NCBI RefSeq assembly: GCF_036227125.1
Contig: NZ_CP109435.1
Span: forward strand, 6,262,001-6,326,000
DNA length: 64,000 bases
Direction of reading: 5' to 3'
Source: Streptomyces sp. NBC_01485
GTDB taxonomy: Bacteria > Actinomycetota > Actinomycetes > Streptomycetales > Streptomycetaceae
Positions 27,244 to 35,575 of this stretch are shown here, in pieces (position 1 is the stretch's first letter; each line of letters begins with the position of its first letter). Under the pieces are notes generated by a model that saw only the letters and a list, made by a program, of their open reading frames with translations, made no database searches and was not told where the DNA came from. The translations under genes were made by a program, and so were the position numbers.

Positions 27244-27282
27244 AAAAATAGTTTGCGCATGCCCCGGCAATCCCCATAGGTT
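27244..27282 (+). promoter_or_regulatory. WhiB7/WblC-type promoter for the wblC leader
   Basis: The A/T-rich AAAAATA (27244-27250) lies two bases upstream of the -35 TTGCGC (27253-27258). After an 18-bp spacer comes the -10 TAGGTT (27277-27282). An A/T-rich block just upstream of a -35 is the known hallmark of WhiB7-activated promoters, so WblC probably activates its own transcription. Predicted start is near 27289, giving a leader of about 617 nt before wblC. Confidence 0.75.
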
Positions 27283-27396
27283 CTTAGACACGGGGACGGC
27301 GGCCTTCTCGAAGGCCCTGATTCCGTGCTGTACTTGCATATCCGTCGGACTGGGTTCACCCCCGGTCCCCCGAGACGCCGAGAGGAGGCGATTCCA

Positions 27397-27729
27397 GTGA
27401 TCATCACCAACACCAGTTCCACCACCGGCAGCTTCACCGCCAAACTGAACGATCGCTCTGTCGTCTCCGCGTGCATGCTCGGCGCCTCGGTCCTGGGCAC
27501 TGGTCTGTCCGGCATCCGTGCCGACCGGCCGGCGTCCTCCTCCGTTGCCCCCGCGGGTCTTCCCGTCCGCGAACGCAATGAGCGACCGACCAAGGCACTG
27601 GAAGCAGTAGGGGCACAGGCGCATGCCTATGCCTTTGCGGCAGCCGGTGCCGAATCCGGGAAGCAGACGACGCAGCACCACCTGATGTGGGCCTTCCGTG
27701 GGCCAGAACCCTGGAGTGATCCAGCCTGA
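27397..27729 (+). CDS. Upstream ORF in the wblC leader (110 aa)
   Basis: GTG 27397 has a strong ribosome binding site (GAGGAGG, 8 nt upstream). The product is 110 aa, rich in Ala, Ser and Thr, with no recognised domain; the C-terminus MWAFRGPEPWSDPA looks more constrained than the rest. Its stop codon (27727-27729) lies inside a palindrome (27725-27741), 24 nt before an intrinsic terminator, and wblC follows. WhiB7-family leaders are known to use translation of an upstream ORF to control termination, so this is probably a regulatory ORF. A function for the peptide itself is not excluded. Confidence 0.65.
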   Translation: MIITNTSSTTGSFTAKLNDRSVVSACMLGASVLGTGLSGIRADRPASSSVAPAGLPVRERNERPTKALEAVGAQAHAYAFAAAGAESGKQTTQHHLMWAFRGPEPWSDPA

Positions 27730-27741
27730 TCGACGATCAGG
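27711..27741 (+). promoter_or_regulatory. Paired small hairpins at the upstream-ORF stop codon
   Basis: CTGGA-GTGA-TCCAG (27711-27724) is followed immediately by the palindrome CCTGATCGACGATCAGG (27725-27741), which contains the upstream-ORF stop codon. An upstream CCTGAT (27681-27686) could pair instead with ATCAGG (27736-27741). A ribosome ending the upstream ORF would cover these elements, so they are candidate switch parts of an attenuator. Confidence 0.5.
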
Positions 27742-27752
27742 CAGGCGCCTTC

Positions 27753-27795
27753 AGGGCCGCGGAACCCCACCCGGGATCCGCGGCCCTTCTGTTTG
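27753..27795 (+). terminator. Intrinsic terminator in the wblC leader
   Basis: A perfect 11-bp stem (27753-27763 with 27777-27787) and 13-nt loop are followed by TCTGTTTG. It lies between the upstream ORF and wblC, so it must be read through for wblC expression. Confidence 0.85.
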
Positions 27796-27863
27796 TCCTC
27801 CAACGGGGACGACGGAGCGAAGGGGCCTCGGGACAAGAAAAGAACCCGGTACCCAGCCGACAC

Positions 27864-27881
27864 CCGGTCCTACAGGACCGG
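27864..27881 (+). promoter_or_regulatory. Hairpin just upstream of the wblC ribosome binding site
   Basis: CCGGTCCT and AGGACCGG form a perfect 8-bp stem separated by two bases, ending ten bases before the GAGGAAG ribosome binding site of wblC. It may stabilise the message or influence initiation. Confidence 0.5.
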
Positions 27882-27905
27882 ACCGACAGACGAGGAAGAC
27901 GAAAC

Positions 27906-28274
27906 GTGCAACTCGAAGCGCACGCCCCGTCCGTACCGCCTTCCGAAACGATCCCCCCGCCCGGCCTCACGGAGGACTCCACCTTGACCCCGCTCACGGC
28001 GCTCACCGCGCTCGACGACGCCATCGAGAACCTCGGCGTGCCCGTCCCCTGCCGTTCCTACGACCCGGAGGTCTTCTTCGCCGAGTCGCCGGCGGACGTC
28101 GAGTACGCCAAGTCCCTCTGCCGCACCTGCCCGCTGATGGAGGCCTGCCTCGCCGGCGCCAAGGAGCGGCGCGAGCCCTGGGGCGTCTGGGGCGGCGAGC
28201 TGTTCGTCCAGGGTGTCGTCGTCGCCCGGAAGCGGCCGCGTGGTCGCCCGCGCAAGAACCCGGTCACGGCATGA
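27906..28274 (+). CDS. wblC: WhiB-family iron-sulfur transcription factor WblC (WhiB7 orthologue)
   Basis: 122 aa. Four cluster cysteines are present (VPCRSYD, then CRTCPLMEAC), followed by the WhiB turn GVWGGE and a C-terminal AT-hook RGRPRKN. The AT-hook is the mark of the WhiB7/WblC class, which binds sigma-A RNA polymerase and activates genes for intrinsic resistance to ribosome-targeting antibiotics. GTG 27906 has GAGGAAG 7 nt upstream. The leader carries a WhiB7-type promoter, upstream ORF and terminator. The next small gene starts within the wblC stop (ATGA). Confidence 0.93.
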   Translation: MQLEAHAPSVPPSETIPPPGLTEDSTLTPLTALTALDDAIENLGVPVPCRSYDPEVFFAESPADVEYAKSLCRTCPLMEACLAGAKERREPWGVWGGELFVQGVVVARKRPRGRPRKNPVTA

Positions 28275-28594
28275 ACACCGCAGGAACGATCGATCGCCCC
28301 CTCACGCAAGACCCCAAGAAGCAGGCCCCGATGAAGCCGTTCACCAGCGAGCCCGCAGGCTCCGCGACCGAAGACATCACCACCACCGGCGCGTACGACT
28401 CGCGTCAGAACAGGACACGCGAGATGCAACTCATCCCAGAAGCCCTGGCTCGTGCGCATATGCACGACCGACTGCACGAGGCCGAGCGGGAACGCCGGGC
28501 CGTGCGCCTGGTGACCGCTCGCCGGATGCAGCGCAGGGCCGAGCGCGCCTCGATGCGCGCCCGCCGGGCGCTCGCCATCGCCGTGATGCAGTAA
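28271..28594 (+). CDS. Small basic protein coupled to wblC
   Basis: 107 aa; ATG 28271 overlaps the wblC stop as ATGA, implying coupled translation. The C-terminal half is strongly charged and probably helical (EALARAHMHDRLHEAERERR, then repeated RR/RA units), while the first 45 residues look disordered. No family is recognised. Co-expression with wblC suggests a link to the antibiotic response, for example as a nucleic-acid- or ribosome-binding accessory, but that is inference. Confidence 0.65.
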   Translation: MNTAGTIDRPLTQDPKKQAPMKPFTSEPAGSATEDITTTGAYDSRQNRTREMQLIPEALARAHMHDRLHEAERERRAVRLVTARRMQRRAERASMRARRALAIAVMQ

Positions 28595-28648
28595 TCACCC
28601 ACACCTGAAGCGGTGGCCTCCCGACAGGGGAGGCGATGCTCTCCTCGC

Positions 28649-28680
28649 GGGGGCCGGTCCGTCCGAACGGACCGGCCCCC
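28649..28680. terminator. Strong hairpin terminator after the wblC operon
   Basis: A perfect 14-bp stem (28649-28662 with 28667-28680) with a CCGA loop and no T-tract, between the wblC operon and the convergent ABC1 kinase gene. Confidence 0.8.
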
Positions 28681-28819
28681 GCGGTGCGTTGTGCGGGCGA
28701 TCCACCGCCGCGACGCCATCGTCCCGAAGGCGACGAGCCTTCTACGAAGCCGGACTGGTGGTGAGGTGTGTCACAGAAGTGCCGTCGCAGAAGCGCACCT
28801 CACGCCCCCGCAGCGCGCC

Positions 28820-30208
28820 TCATGCCTCCGCCACCGATCCCTCCGCGTCCAGGGCCTCCAGGGCTTCCAGGACCTCGTCGGGGAGGAATCCGGGGAGCCA
28901 CTCCTCCAGTTCCTCGCGCAGCCGAACCGTCGCGCCGAGCTGGCACAGCACGCCGATCGTGCTCAGCGTCACCCGGTGGATCAGCAGATAGGCCGGGGGA
29001 AGGTTGAGCTGCTTGCCCAGTTGATGGGCGGGGGAGCGGGGGTCGGCGATCCGGGCCGCCTGGCTGCGCATCCAGCCGCGGGTGAACGTGAACTCCTCCA
29101 CCGCGGCAGGCTCGATGATCGGCAGGAGGTAGTCGAGGACCGCGTCGGGATCCAGCTCTATGGAGTCCTTGACGAAGCCCTCCGTGCAGAGGAGTTCGTA
29201 GACCGACTCCGCCTCACCGTCCAGAGTCATGCGCAGGGACCGCCCGATCGGATCCGGCAGGCCGCCCGCGAGCCGGTCCACCGTGCCGAAGTCCAGGACG
29301 CCCAGGCGCCAGTCGTCCTCGCCGTCCGGACCGCCGGGCAGGAGCCGGAAGTTGCCGGGGTGCGGGTCGGCGTGGAGGAGACCGGTGCGGGCCGGACCGG
29401 AGAAGAGGAAACGGGACAGCAACTGGCCGGCCCGGTTGCGCTGTTCGGGAGTGCCGTCGGAGATCACCTCCGACATGGGCACGCCGTCCATCCACTCGGT
29501 GATCAGTACCTGGTCGCACTGGTGGACCACCGCCGGGACCACCACGTCGGGATCGTCGGCGAACTCCTCCGCGTGGGCCTGCTGGGCCTGCGCCTCCAGG
29601 CTGTAGTCGAGCTCCTCGGAGACCCGGTCCCGAAGCTCGGAGATCAGCGGCTTGATGTCCATGCCCGGGATGAGCGGGCCCAACAGGCGGGCGAAGCGGC
29701 TGAGTTGGTTCAGGTCGGACAGCAGGGCCTCACCGGCCCCGGGGTACTGGACCTTGACCGCGACCTCCCGGCCGTCATGCCACACCCCTCGGTGCACCTG
29801 GCCGATCGAGGCCGCCGCGGCCGGCTTGTCGTCGAACTCCAGGAAGAGCTCGGGCCAGTCCTCGCCGAGACGGTCCGTGAGCACGGAGTGCATCGTGCGG
29901 GTCGGCATCGGCGGCGCCGCGTCCTGGAGTTTGGTGAGGGCCGCGCGGTAGGGGCCGGCGACCTCCTCGGGGAGGGCCGACTCGAAGACGGACATGGCCT
30001 GCCCGAACTTCATCGCGCCCCCCTTCAGCTCGCCCAGCACCTTGAAGAGCTGCTCGGCGGTGCGCTGCTGCAGCTCGCGGCCGACGATCTCCGCGGACTC
30101 GCCCACGATCCGCTTGCCCAGTCCCCAGGTCGCCCGCCCGGCGAAGCCGAGCGGGAGCGCGGCGAGCTTGGCGGTTCGGGTGACCGCCTTCCGGGGAAGA
30201 TCAGACAT
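28820..30208 (-). CDS. ABC1/UbiB (AarF) family atypical kinase
   Basis: 462 aa. Family features: KxGQ motif in GGAMKFGQAMS, an Ala-rich nucleotide loop AAAASIGQVHRG in place of a glycine loop, AVKVQYPG, catalytic LLHADPHPGNF and metal-binding LDFGTVD. UbiB-type ATPases support isoprenoid-quinone or lipid metabolism; in menaquinone-using actinobacteria the partner is unclear. ATG 30208 has GGAGGG close upstream and overlaps the stop of the ThiF-like gene by 8 nt, so the two are translated together. Confidence 0.9.
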   Translation of the reverse strand: MSDLPRKAVTRTAKLAALPLGFAGRATWGLGKRIVGESAEIVGRELQQRTAEQLFKVLGELKGGAMKFGQAMSVFESALPEEVAGPYRAALTKLQDAAPPMPTRTMHSVLTDRLGEDWPELFLEFDDKPAAAASIGQVHRGVWHDGREVAVKVQYPGAGEALLSDLNQLSRFARLLGPLIPGMDIKPLISELRDRVSEELDYSLEAQAQQAHAEEFADDPDVVVPAVVHQCDQVLITEWMDGVPMSEVISDGTPEQRNRAGQLLSRFLFSGPARTGLLHADPHPGNFRLLPGGPDGEDDWRLGVLDFGTVDRLAGGLPDPIGRSLRMTLDGEAESVYELLCTEGFVKDSIELDPDAVLDYLLPIIEPAAVEEFTFTRGWMRSQAARIADPRSPAHQLGKQLNLPPAYLLIHRVTLSTIGVLCQLGATVRLREELEEWLPGFLPDEVLEALEALDAEGSVAEA

Positions 30209-31415
30209 GCGCCCTCCAGGTGCCGGCCAGCCGCGCCGTGTCCGTCGTACGGCGTAACTCCGTCGAATGCGATTGCTCTGCCATTGTCGCGTGCGAAGCC
30301 TCCTCCTCGGAGGTGTGTTCCCGCTTACCTTTCTCCGCGGCCCCGCACGGGCAGGCGGAATGGGGCGGTACCGGACACGCGCGCCACTGAAGGGCCGGGA
30401 CGGAGACCTCCCAGCGGGCGCCCGTGCTCGACGGGGTCCCGCCGTCGAGGAAGGCGAGCGCGTGGGCGGCCGTCAGTCCGGCGACCGTCGTGGCCAGCGT
30501 CAGATCGCAGGCGCGTACCGCGCGCTTCCTCCCGGAGTGCCACTGGGCGACCAGCCGCGGCCAGGCCGGGTCCCGGTCGGTGCGCGCCTCTTGCAGACAA
30601 CCGGCGCAGCCCGTCTCCCCCGGCAGCACGAGGGGGCCGACGACGCCCGTACCCTCCACGACCCCGGTATAGAGGTGCGGTGTGCCCGAGGCGATGAGGG
30701 GCTCTGCCGCCGAGGGAGCGGGCGCGTGCACGGACACGTCGTCCCGTGGGGCGAGGATCACCAGGGAGTAGCCGGGGGTGTCCGGCTCGGCCCGTGACCT
30801 TGTGCTCCTGCGGGGTGGGCGGTCCGGGGCGGCCCGGCGCACGGCGCGGCGGGCGGCCTCGTCCCGACGCTCGCCGACCGCCTCGGCGGGCAGGCCGCCC
30901 GGTGCGACGTCCTCCGGCTCCACCAGGCCGCCGTCCCGCACGTCCACCTCGCCGATCCCCGCCCCCGCCAGCAGCGCCGCCAGCACCGCGCCGACCCGGC
31001 CCGCGCCGCGCACCTGGACCCGCAGCCGACGACGGGCGGTCAGGTGCTCGATCGCGTCGCCCGGTTCCGACGTGACGAGAGACAGTGCGGCGAGGTCGGG
31101 GCGCAGCCGGTCCAGGACCTCCTTCCTCTCCCGCAGGGCCGTGGCCTCCGGTCCGCCGCCGCGCGCGTCGTCGAGCAGCCCCGCCCGCGCCAGCCGCGCC
31201 ACCAGCCGGTCGACATGGCCGTCGGGCAGGTCCATGCGGCGGCCCTCCTCGCGCAGCAGCGGCAGCCCGCGGGTGCCGTCCAGCAGGTCGAGGAAACTGC
31301 CCGTCGCCAGATCCACCGGGCCGAGCGTCAGCGCGTGCGCCGGAGTCATTCCGAACTGCACCGTGTTGAGGTCACGCCAGCCGCGCCGCAGCGCGGGCTT
31401 CATCATCGGATGCAT
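30201..31415 (-). CDS. ThiF/E1-like protein of the peptide-leader-binding (TOMM-type) class
   Basis: 404 aa. An N-terminal segment without catalytic motifs (LGPVDLATGSFLDLLDG) precedes an E1-like Rossmann region with VRGAGRVGAVLAALLAGAG and a divergent adenylation centre. Zinc-type cysteines are seen in CAGC and in the CPVPPHSACPCG tail. The layout recalls standalone E1-like proteins that bind leader peptides in azole-forming (TOMM) pathways, but no cyclodehydratase or precursor is nearby, so the substrate is unknown. The start is uncertain: ATG 31415 has GGGGGC upstream, and ATG 31406 and 31403 are alternatives. Its stop overlaps the ABC1 kinase start by 8 nt. Confidence 0.65.
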   Translation of the reverse strand: MHPMMKPALRRGWRDLNTVQFGMTPAHALTLGPVDLATGSFLDLLDGTRGLPLLREEGRRMDLPDGHVDRLVARLARAGLLDDARGGGPEATALRERKEVLDRLRPDLAALSLVTSEPGDAIEHLTARRRLRVQVRGAGRVGAVLAALLAGAGIGEVDVRDGGLVEPEDVAPGGLPAEAVGERRDEAARRAVRRAAPDRPPRRSTRSRAEPDTPGYSLVILAPRDDVSVHAPAPSAAEPLIASGTPHLYTGVVEGTGVVGPLVLPGETGCAGCLQEARTDRDPAWPRLVAQWHSGRKRAVRACDLTLATTVAGLTAAHALAFLDGGTPSSTGARWEVSVPALQWRACPVPPHSACPCGAAEKGKREHTSEEEASHATMAEQSHSTELRRTTDTARLAGTWRAHV

Positions 31416-31669
31416 CAAACGCCCCCGTACGCCTGGAAACTCCCCGTCACGTCGGCGGAGCGGAGGCGTGGGCCGTCCTCGCGCCACGCCCATCGCTGCG
31501 CCGACGAGTGCCAGCATGCCCGGACCCGCCCGAGCGTGCCGAAAGTTGTCCACAGGCAGGGGCATTCATCGTACAAATCCGTCGGACGAGGCAATCGTGA
31601 CGGGAGAGATCGGAACCGAACCGCCCCGGAGTCGGGACTTCCCCCGTGTGCAGCGGGTAACGTCGGGGC

Positions 31670-32257
31670 GTGCCCGCCGACCCCCTGCACCGCGCCGGAA
31701 AGCCACAGCGCAGCACGACGAGCCAGCCGCCGAGCGGCTCGGGGGCGAGCGCGATCGAGGTCCGCAGAAGCGCCCGTCGACGTCGGACGGTCTCCGCGTA
31801 CCGCGAGGGCGATCGCACCATCGTGCTCATCCCTGCCCGGATGTCCGAGGCGGAGGAGCAACGCTGGGTGAACGTCATGCTCGACAAACTCGCCGCCCAG
31901 GAGAGCCGGCGGGTGCCCGGCGACGCCGAGTTGGCCGAGCGGGCCGAGCGGCTGTCGGCCCAGTGCTTCGGCGGCCGGGCCCGGCCCACCTCGGTCCGCT
32001 GGGTGACCAACCAGAACACCCGCTGGGGCTCGTGCACACCCGCCGAGGGCAGCATCCGCCTGTCGCACCGCCTCAAGGGCATGCCCGAGTACGTCATCGA
32101 CTACGTCCTCGCCCACGAGCTCGCGCATCTTCTCGTGCCCGGCCACGGCCCCGACTTCTGGCGGCTGCTGGAGGCGTACCCGCGCACCGAGCGCGCCCGC
32201 GGCTACCTGGAGGGTGTCGTCGCGGCCGAACGGCTGCCCGACGCGCGCGGGGAGTGA
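31670..32257 (+). CDS. YgjP/SprT-like metal-dependent peptidase
   Basis: 195 aa. The zinc motif HELAHLLVPGHGPDFW (HExxH plus a distal His) and the preceding RWGSCTPAEGSIRLSHRL are the signature of YgjP (WLM-like/SprT-related) proteins. The first ~45 residues are basic and disordered. TAACGT (31658-31663) ends six bases before GTG 31670 without a ribosome binding site, predicting a leaderless message. The physiological substrate is unknown. The gene is divergent from the ThiF-like gene. Confidence 0.85.
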   Translation: MPADPLHRAGKPQRSTTSQPPSGSGASAIEVRRSARRRRTVSAYREGDRTIVLIPARMSEAEEQRWVNVMLDKLAAQESRRVPGDAELAERAERLSAQCFGGRARPTSVRWVTNQNTRWGSCTPAEGSIRLSHRLKGMPEYVIDYVLAHELAHLLVPGHGPDFWRLLEAYPRTERARGYLEGVVAAERLPDARGE

Positions 32258-32402
32258 CCTGCGGCGCGCGCGGAGTGAACCCGTCCGACAGCACGTGACG
32301 CCGGTTGTGTACCGGGTCTGTACCGACATCGTGCGTTGTCCGACTTTGCCGTTAGCCTGACGCGACGCACTCACACATCGGGATGGGGGACGGTCGTTAC
32401 GC

Positions 32403-34049
32403 ATGCCCAGGGAATTCCAACGCGGCCACAAGGCCAGGATCAGTGACCTCACCGCGGGCACCGATCTGTACGTAGGCGTGCAGATCGCCGGTCCCGGCCT
32501 GACCTTCGACATCAGCTGCTTCGGCCTCGACGCCGACGAGCGGCTCTCGGACGACAGGTACTTCGTCTTCTTCAACCAGCCGAAGTCGCCGGAGGAGTCC
32601 ATCCAGCTCCTGGGTGCCCAGGCGGGCGACACGGAGTCCTTCCGCATCACCCTCGACCGGATCCCGCCGCAGATCCACAAGCTGTCGTTCACGGCGACCC
32701 TCGACGGCTCCGGGCAGATGTCGCAGATCGGCCCCGGCTACCTGCGCATCGTCGCGGGCGGCGAGGAAGTGGCCCGCTACGCGTTCAGCGGCTCGGAGTT
32801 CACAACCGAGCGGGCCGTGATGCTGGGCGACTTCTACCTCAAGGACGTGTGGCGGTTCGCGGCCGTCGGACAGGGCTTCGACGGCGGCCTGGACGCGCTG
32901 CTGAAGAACTTCGGCGGCGAGGTCGCCGAGGAGGAGGCGCCCGCCGCCCCGCAGCAGCCGCAGGCCGGCGCCGCCGCTCCCGGCTTCGCCCCGCCCGCCT
33001 TCGGCGCACCGTCCGTACCGGCCCCGGCCCCCGCACCGCAGCCGCAGCCCGCCGCGCAGGGCTTCGCGCCCCCGCCCGGCGCGACCCCGCCGCCCCCCGC
33101 CCCGGCGCCCGCGCCGTCGGTGCACGCCGCCCCGACCATCGTCGCGCCCCTGACCGTGCCCGGCGGCGGCCAGGTCCCGCCGCCCGCCCCGGCACCGGCC
33201 CCCTATGGACAACCGCCCCAGCAGCAGCCGTACGGCCAGGGCCACGCGCCGGCCGCGCCCCTGCCGCCGGGCTACGGCCAGCAGCCCCACGCCCCGCAGG
33301 CGCCGCCCGGCTACGGCCAGCAGCCGCCGTATGGGCAGGTCCCGGGCCAGCAGCCCTACGGCGTCCCGCAGGGCGCGCCCCAGGGCGGCGCCGGGGTGGC
33401 CGCCGCGCTCCAGCAGTTCAAGGAGACGCCCACGGGGCAGCGCTGGACGCAGCAGAACAAGAAGCTGATCCGCGTCGACCTCGGCATGGGCGGCCAGCCC
33501 GTGCTCGCCCGGCAGGGCAGCATGGTCCTCTACCAGGGCAAGGTCGACTTCAGCTACAAGGGCGCCGGGTTCGCAGGCCGGATCGTCGGCAACGCGACCG
33601 GCCAGGAGATGCAGCTCATGCGCTGCACCGGTCAGGGACAGGTCTTCCTCGCCGACAACTCCACGATGCTGCACCCCATCGAGCTCCAGGGCGACGGCAT
33701 CTGCGTCTCCGCCGAGAACGTCCTCGCCTTCGACGAGAGCCTCCAGTACGAGGTCCGCCGCATCGAGGGCCACGGCATCCCCGGGGGCGCGCTGTTCACC
33801 ATGCAGTTCCAGGGCACCGGCACGATCGTCGTGAAGACGCACGGCACGCCCGTCGTCCTGCCCGTCACGCCCACCACGTTCGCCGACTGCAACGCCGTCG
33901 TCGCCTGGTCGGCCGCCTCCCAGGTGGTCGTCTCCAGCCAGGTGCGGATGCGCCGCAACGCCTACCCCGGCGACACCGGCGAGAGCGTCAACCTCCAGTT
34001 CCGGGGCGCTCCCGGCAACTTCATCGTCGTCCAGCCGTACGAGGTCTGA
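32403..34049 (+). CDS. TerD-AIM24 fusion protein
   Basis: 548 aa. Residues 1-~178 are a TerD domain (GPGLTFDISCFGLDADERLS, FFNQPKSPEESI, FYLKDVWRFAAVGQGFDGG), a calcium-binding stress-response fold. Residues ~180-335 are a Pro/Gln/Ala linker with GYGQQP-type repeats. The C-terminal ~210 residues are an AIM24 domain (QMLRV-like start, VLARQGSMVLYQGKVDFSYKG, LAFDESLQYEV, VVVQPYEV-type end). It heads a run of three AIM24 genes on one strand. TerD proteins are often linked to tellurite or envelope stress and differentiation in Streptomyces; the function of AIM24 in bacteria is unclear. Confidence 0.85.
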   Translation: MPREFQRGHKARISDLTAGTDLYVGVQIAGPGLTFDISCFGLDADERLSDDRYFVFFNQPKSPEESIQLLGAQAGDTESFRITLDRIPPQIHKLSFTATLDGSGQMSQIGPGYLRIVAGGEEVARYAFSGSEFTTERAVMLGDFYLKDVWRFAAVGQGFDGGLDALLKNFGGEVAEEEAPAAPQQPQAGAAAPGFAPPAFGAPSVPAPAPAPQPQPAAQGFAPPPGATPPPPAPAPAPSVHAAPTIVAPLTVPGGGQVPPPAPAPAPYGQPPQQQPYGQGHAPAAPLPPGYGQQPHAPQAPPGYGQQPPYGQVPGQQPYGVPQGAPQGGAGVAAALQQFKETPTGQRWTQQNKKLIRVDLGMGGQPVLARQGSMVLYQGKVDFSYKGAGFAGRIVGNATGQEMQLMRCTGQGQVFLADNSTMLHPIELQGDGICVSAENVLAFDESLQYEVRRIEGHGIPGGALFTMQFQGTGTIVVKTHGTPVVLPVTPTTFADCNAVVAWSAASQVVVSSQVRMRRNAYPGDTGESVNLQFRGAPGNFIVVQPYEV

Positions 34050-34060
34050 GGGAGCCCGTC

Positions 34061-34741
34061 ATGAACCAGCCGCTCGCGGGCTATGCCCCCGCACCCGTCA
34101 CCGCGCGCATGGAGAACCACGGCAACCACATGCTGAAGGTCGCCATGCAGACGGGGAACGACCTCTTCGCGCGCGTGGGCTCGATGGTCGCCTACGAGGG
34201 CTTCGTCCAGTACGAGCCCAACCCGCCGGCCGTGCGCCAGATCGCCCGCGACTGGATGACCGGCGAGGGCGCGCCCCTCATGAAGTGCACCGGCGACGGC
34301 CTGCTCTACCTCGCGGACTACGGCGCCAACGTCGTCGTGATCAACCTCAACGGCGACGGCATCTCCGTCAACGCCACCAACCTGCTCGCCTTCGACGCGC
34401 ACCTCACATGGGGCGTCGAACGCGTCAAGGGGCTCGCGAAGTTCGCCGGACAGGGCCTGTGGAACACCAAGATCTCCGGGCAGGGCTGGGTCGCGCTGAC
34501 CTCCCGGGGCAAGCCGATCGTCGTCGACTGCGGCGGCGGTGAGGACGAGACCTACGTCGACCCCGACGCGCTCGTCGCCTGGTCGCCGAACCTCAAGGTG
34601 AAGGGCAAGCGCAGCTTCAAGGCGCAGTCGCTCATCGGCCGGGGCAGCGGCGAGGCCTACCAGATGGCCTTCTCCGGCCAGGGCATCGTCGTCGTCCAGC
34701 CCAGCGAGGACAGCACGGACCGCCTTCGGGTCCGGGGCTGA
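34061..34741 (+). CDS. AIM24 family protein (second of three)
   Basis: 226 aa, one AIM24 domain: LFARVGSMVAYEGFVQYEPN, LMKCTGDGLLYLADYGANVV, NLLAFDAHLTWGVER and a GIVVVQPSEDS end. It starts 11 nt after the TerD-AIM24 stop, with GAGGGAG just upstream, so it is in the same operon. The beta-sheet AIM24 fold has no catalytic residues that I can point to. Confidence 0.9.
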   Translation: MNQPLAGYAPAPVTARMENHGNHMLKVAMQTGNDLFARVGSMVAYEGFVQYEPNPPAVRQIARDWMTGEGAPLMKCTGDGLLYLADYGANVVVINLNGDGISVNATNLLAFDAHLTWGVERVKGLAKFAGQGLWNTKISGQGWVALTSRGKPIVVDCGGGEDETYVDPDALVAWSPNLKVKGKRSFKAQSLIGRGSGEAYQMAFSGQGIVVVQPSEDSTDRLRVRG

Positions 34742-34759
34742 GGGGGAGCCAGAAACGCC

Positions 34760-35515
34760 ATGCAGAGCTCACTTTTCGCGCACAACGACTCGCAGACCCA
34801 GGAACGCTGGAGCCTGCAGAACAAGCAGATGCTCCGCGTCACGCTGGAGGGCCACGACGACATCCTCGCCCGCAAGGGCACGATGGTCGCCTACCAGGGC
34901 CTGATGGAGTTCGACGCCGAGTACCAGAGCAACCAGCAGGGACGCGCGCGTGCGCACACGGGCGAGGGCCTGGACCTCATGCGCTGCCACGGGCAGGGCA
35001 CGGTCTACCTCGCCAACCTCGCCCAGCACATCCACCTGATGGAGGTGGAGCAGGACGGGCTGACCGTGGACAGCAGCTACGTGCTGGCCATGGACTCCTC
35101 GCTGCACCACGAGGTCATCGCCGTCGACAGCCTGTACGGCATCTCCGGTTCCGGGAAGTACCAGCTCAACATCACCGGCCGCGGCAGGGTCGCCCTGATG
35201 ACCTCGGGCGCGCCCCTGATGATGCAGGTCACGCCCGACAAGTATGTCAACTGCGACGCCGACGCGATCGTCGCCTGGTCCACCGGGCTGCGGGTGCAGA
35301 TGCAGGCCCAGACGCACTCCTCCGGGGTGTGGCGCCGGCGCGGCAGCACCGGCGAGGGCTGGGAGCTCAGCTTCATGGGCGCCGGCTACGCGCTCGTCCA
35401 GCCCAGTGAGCTGCTGCCGCCGCAGAACGCCCAGATCGGCTCCGGTCTGGCCGCCCAGTACGGCATGGGGCAGCAAGGAATACGCGGGCAGAACCAGGGC
35501 AACGCCTGGAGCTGA
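34760..35515 (+). CDS. AIM24 family protein (third of three)
   Basis: 251 aa. AIM24 domain with ILARKGTMVAYQGLMEFDAE, LMRCHGQGTVYLANLAQHIH, SSYVLAMDSSLHHEV and ALVQPSELL, followed by a short Gln/Gly-rich tail. It starts 18 nt after the previous gene, with GGGGGAG upstream. The three AIM24 domains share the same motif order but are clearly diverged, so the duplication is old. Confidence 0.9.
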   Translation: MQSSLFAHNDSQTQERWSLQNKQMLRVTLEGHDDILARKGTMVAYQGLMEFDAEYQSNQQGRARAHTGEGLDLMRCHGQGTVYLANLAQHIHLMEVEQDGLTVDSSYVLAMDSSLHHEVIAVDSLYGISGSGKYQLNITGRGRVALMTSGAPLMMQVTPDKYVNCDADAIVAWSTGLRVQMQAQTHSSGVWRRRGSTGEGWELSFMGAGYALVQPSELLPPQNAQIGSGLAAQYGMGQQGIRGQNQGNAWS

Positions 35516-35532
35516 CCGTCCGGAAAGCAAAC

Positions 35533-35565
35533 GTAAGGGGCGGCCACCTGGAGGTCGCCCCTTAC
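35533..35565. terminator. Bidirectional terminator after the AIM24 operon
   Basis: Arms 35533-35545 and 35553-35565 form a 13-bp stem with one G-U pair and a 7-nt loop between convergent stops. Confidence 0.8.
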
Positions 35566-35575
35566 CCGTTCCGGC

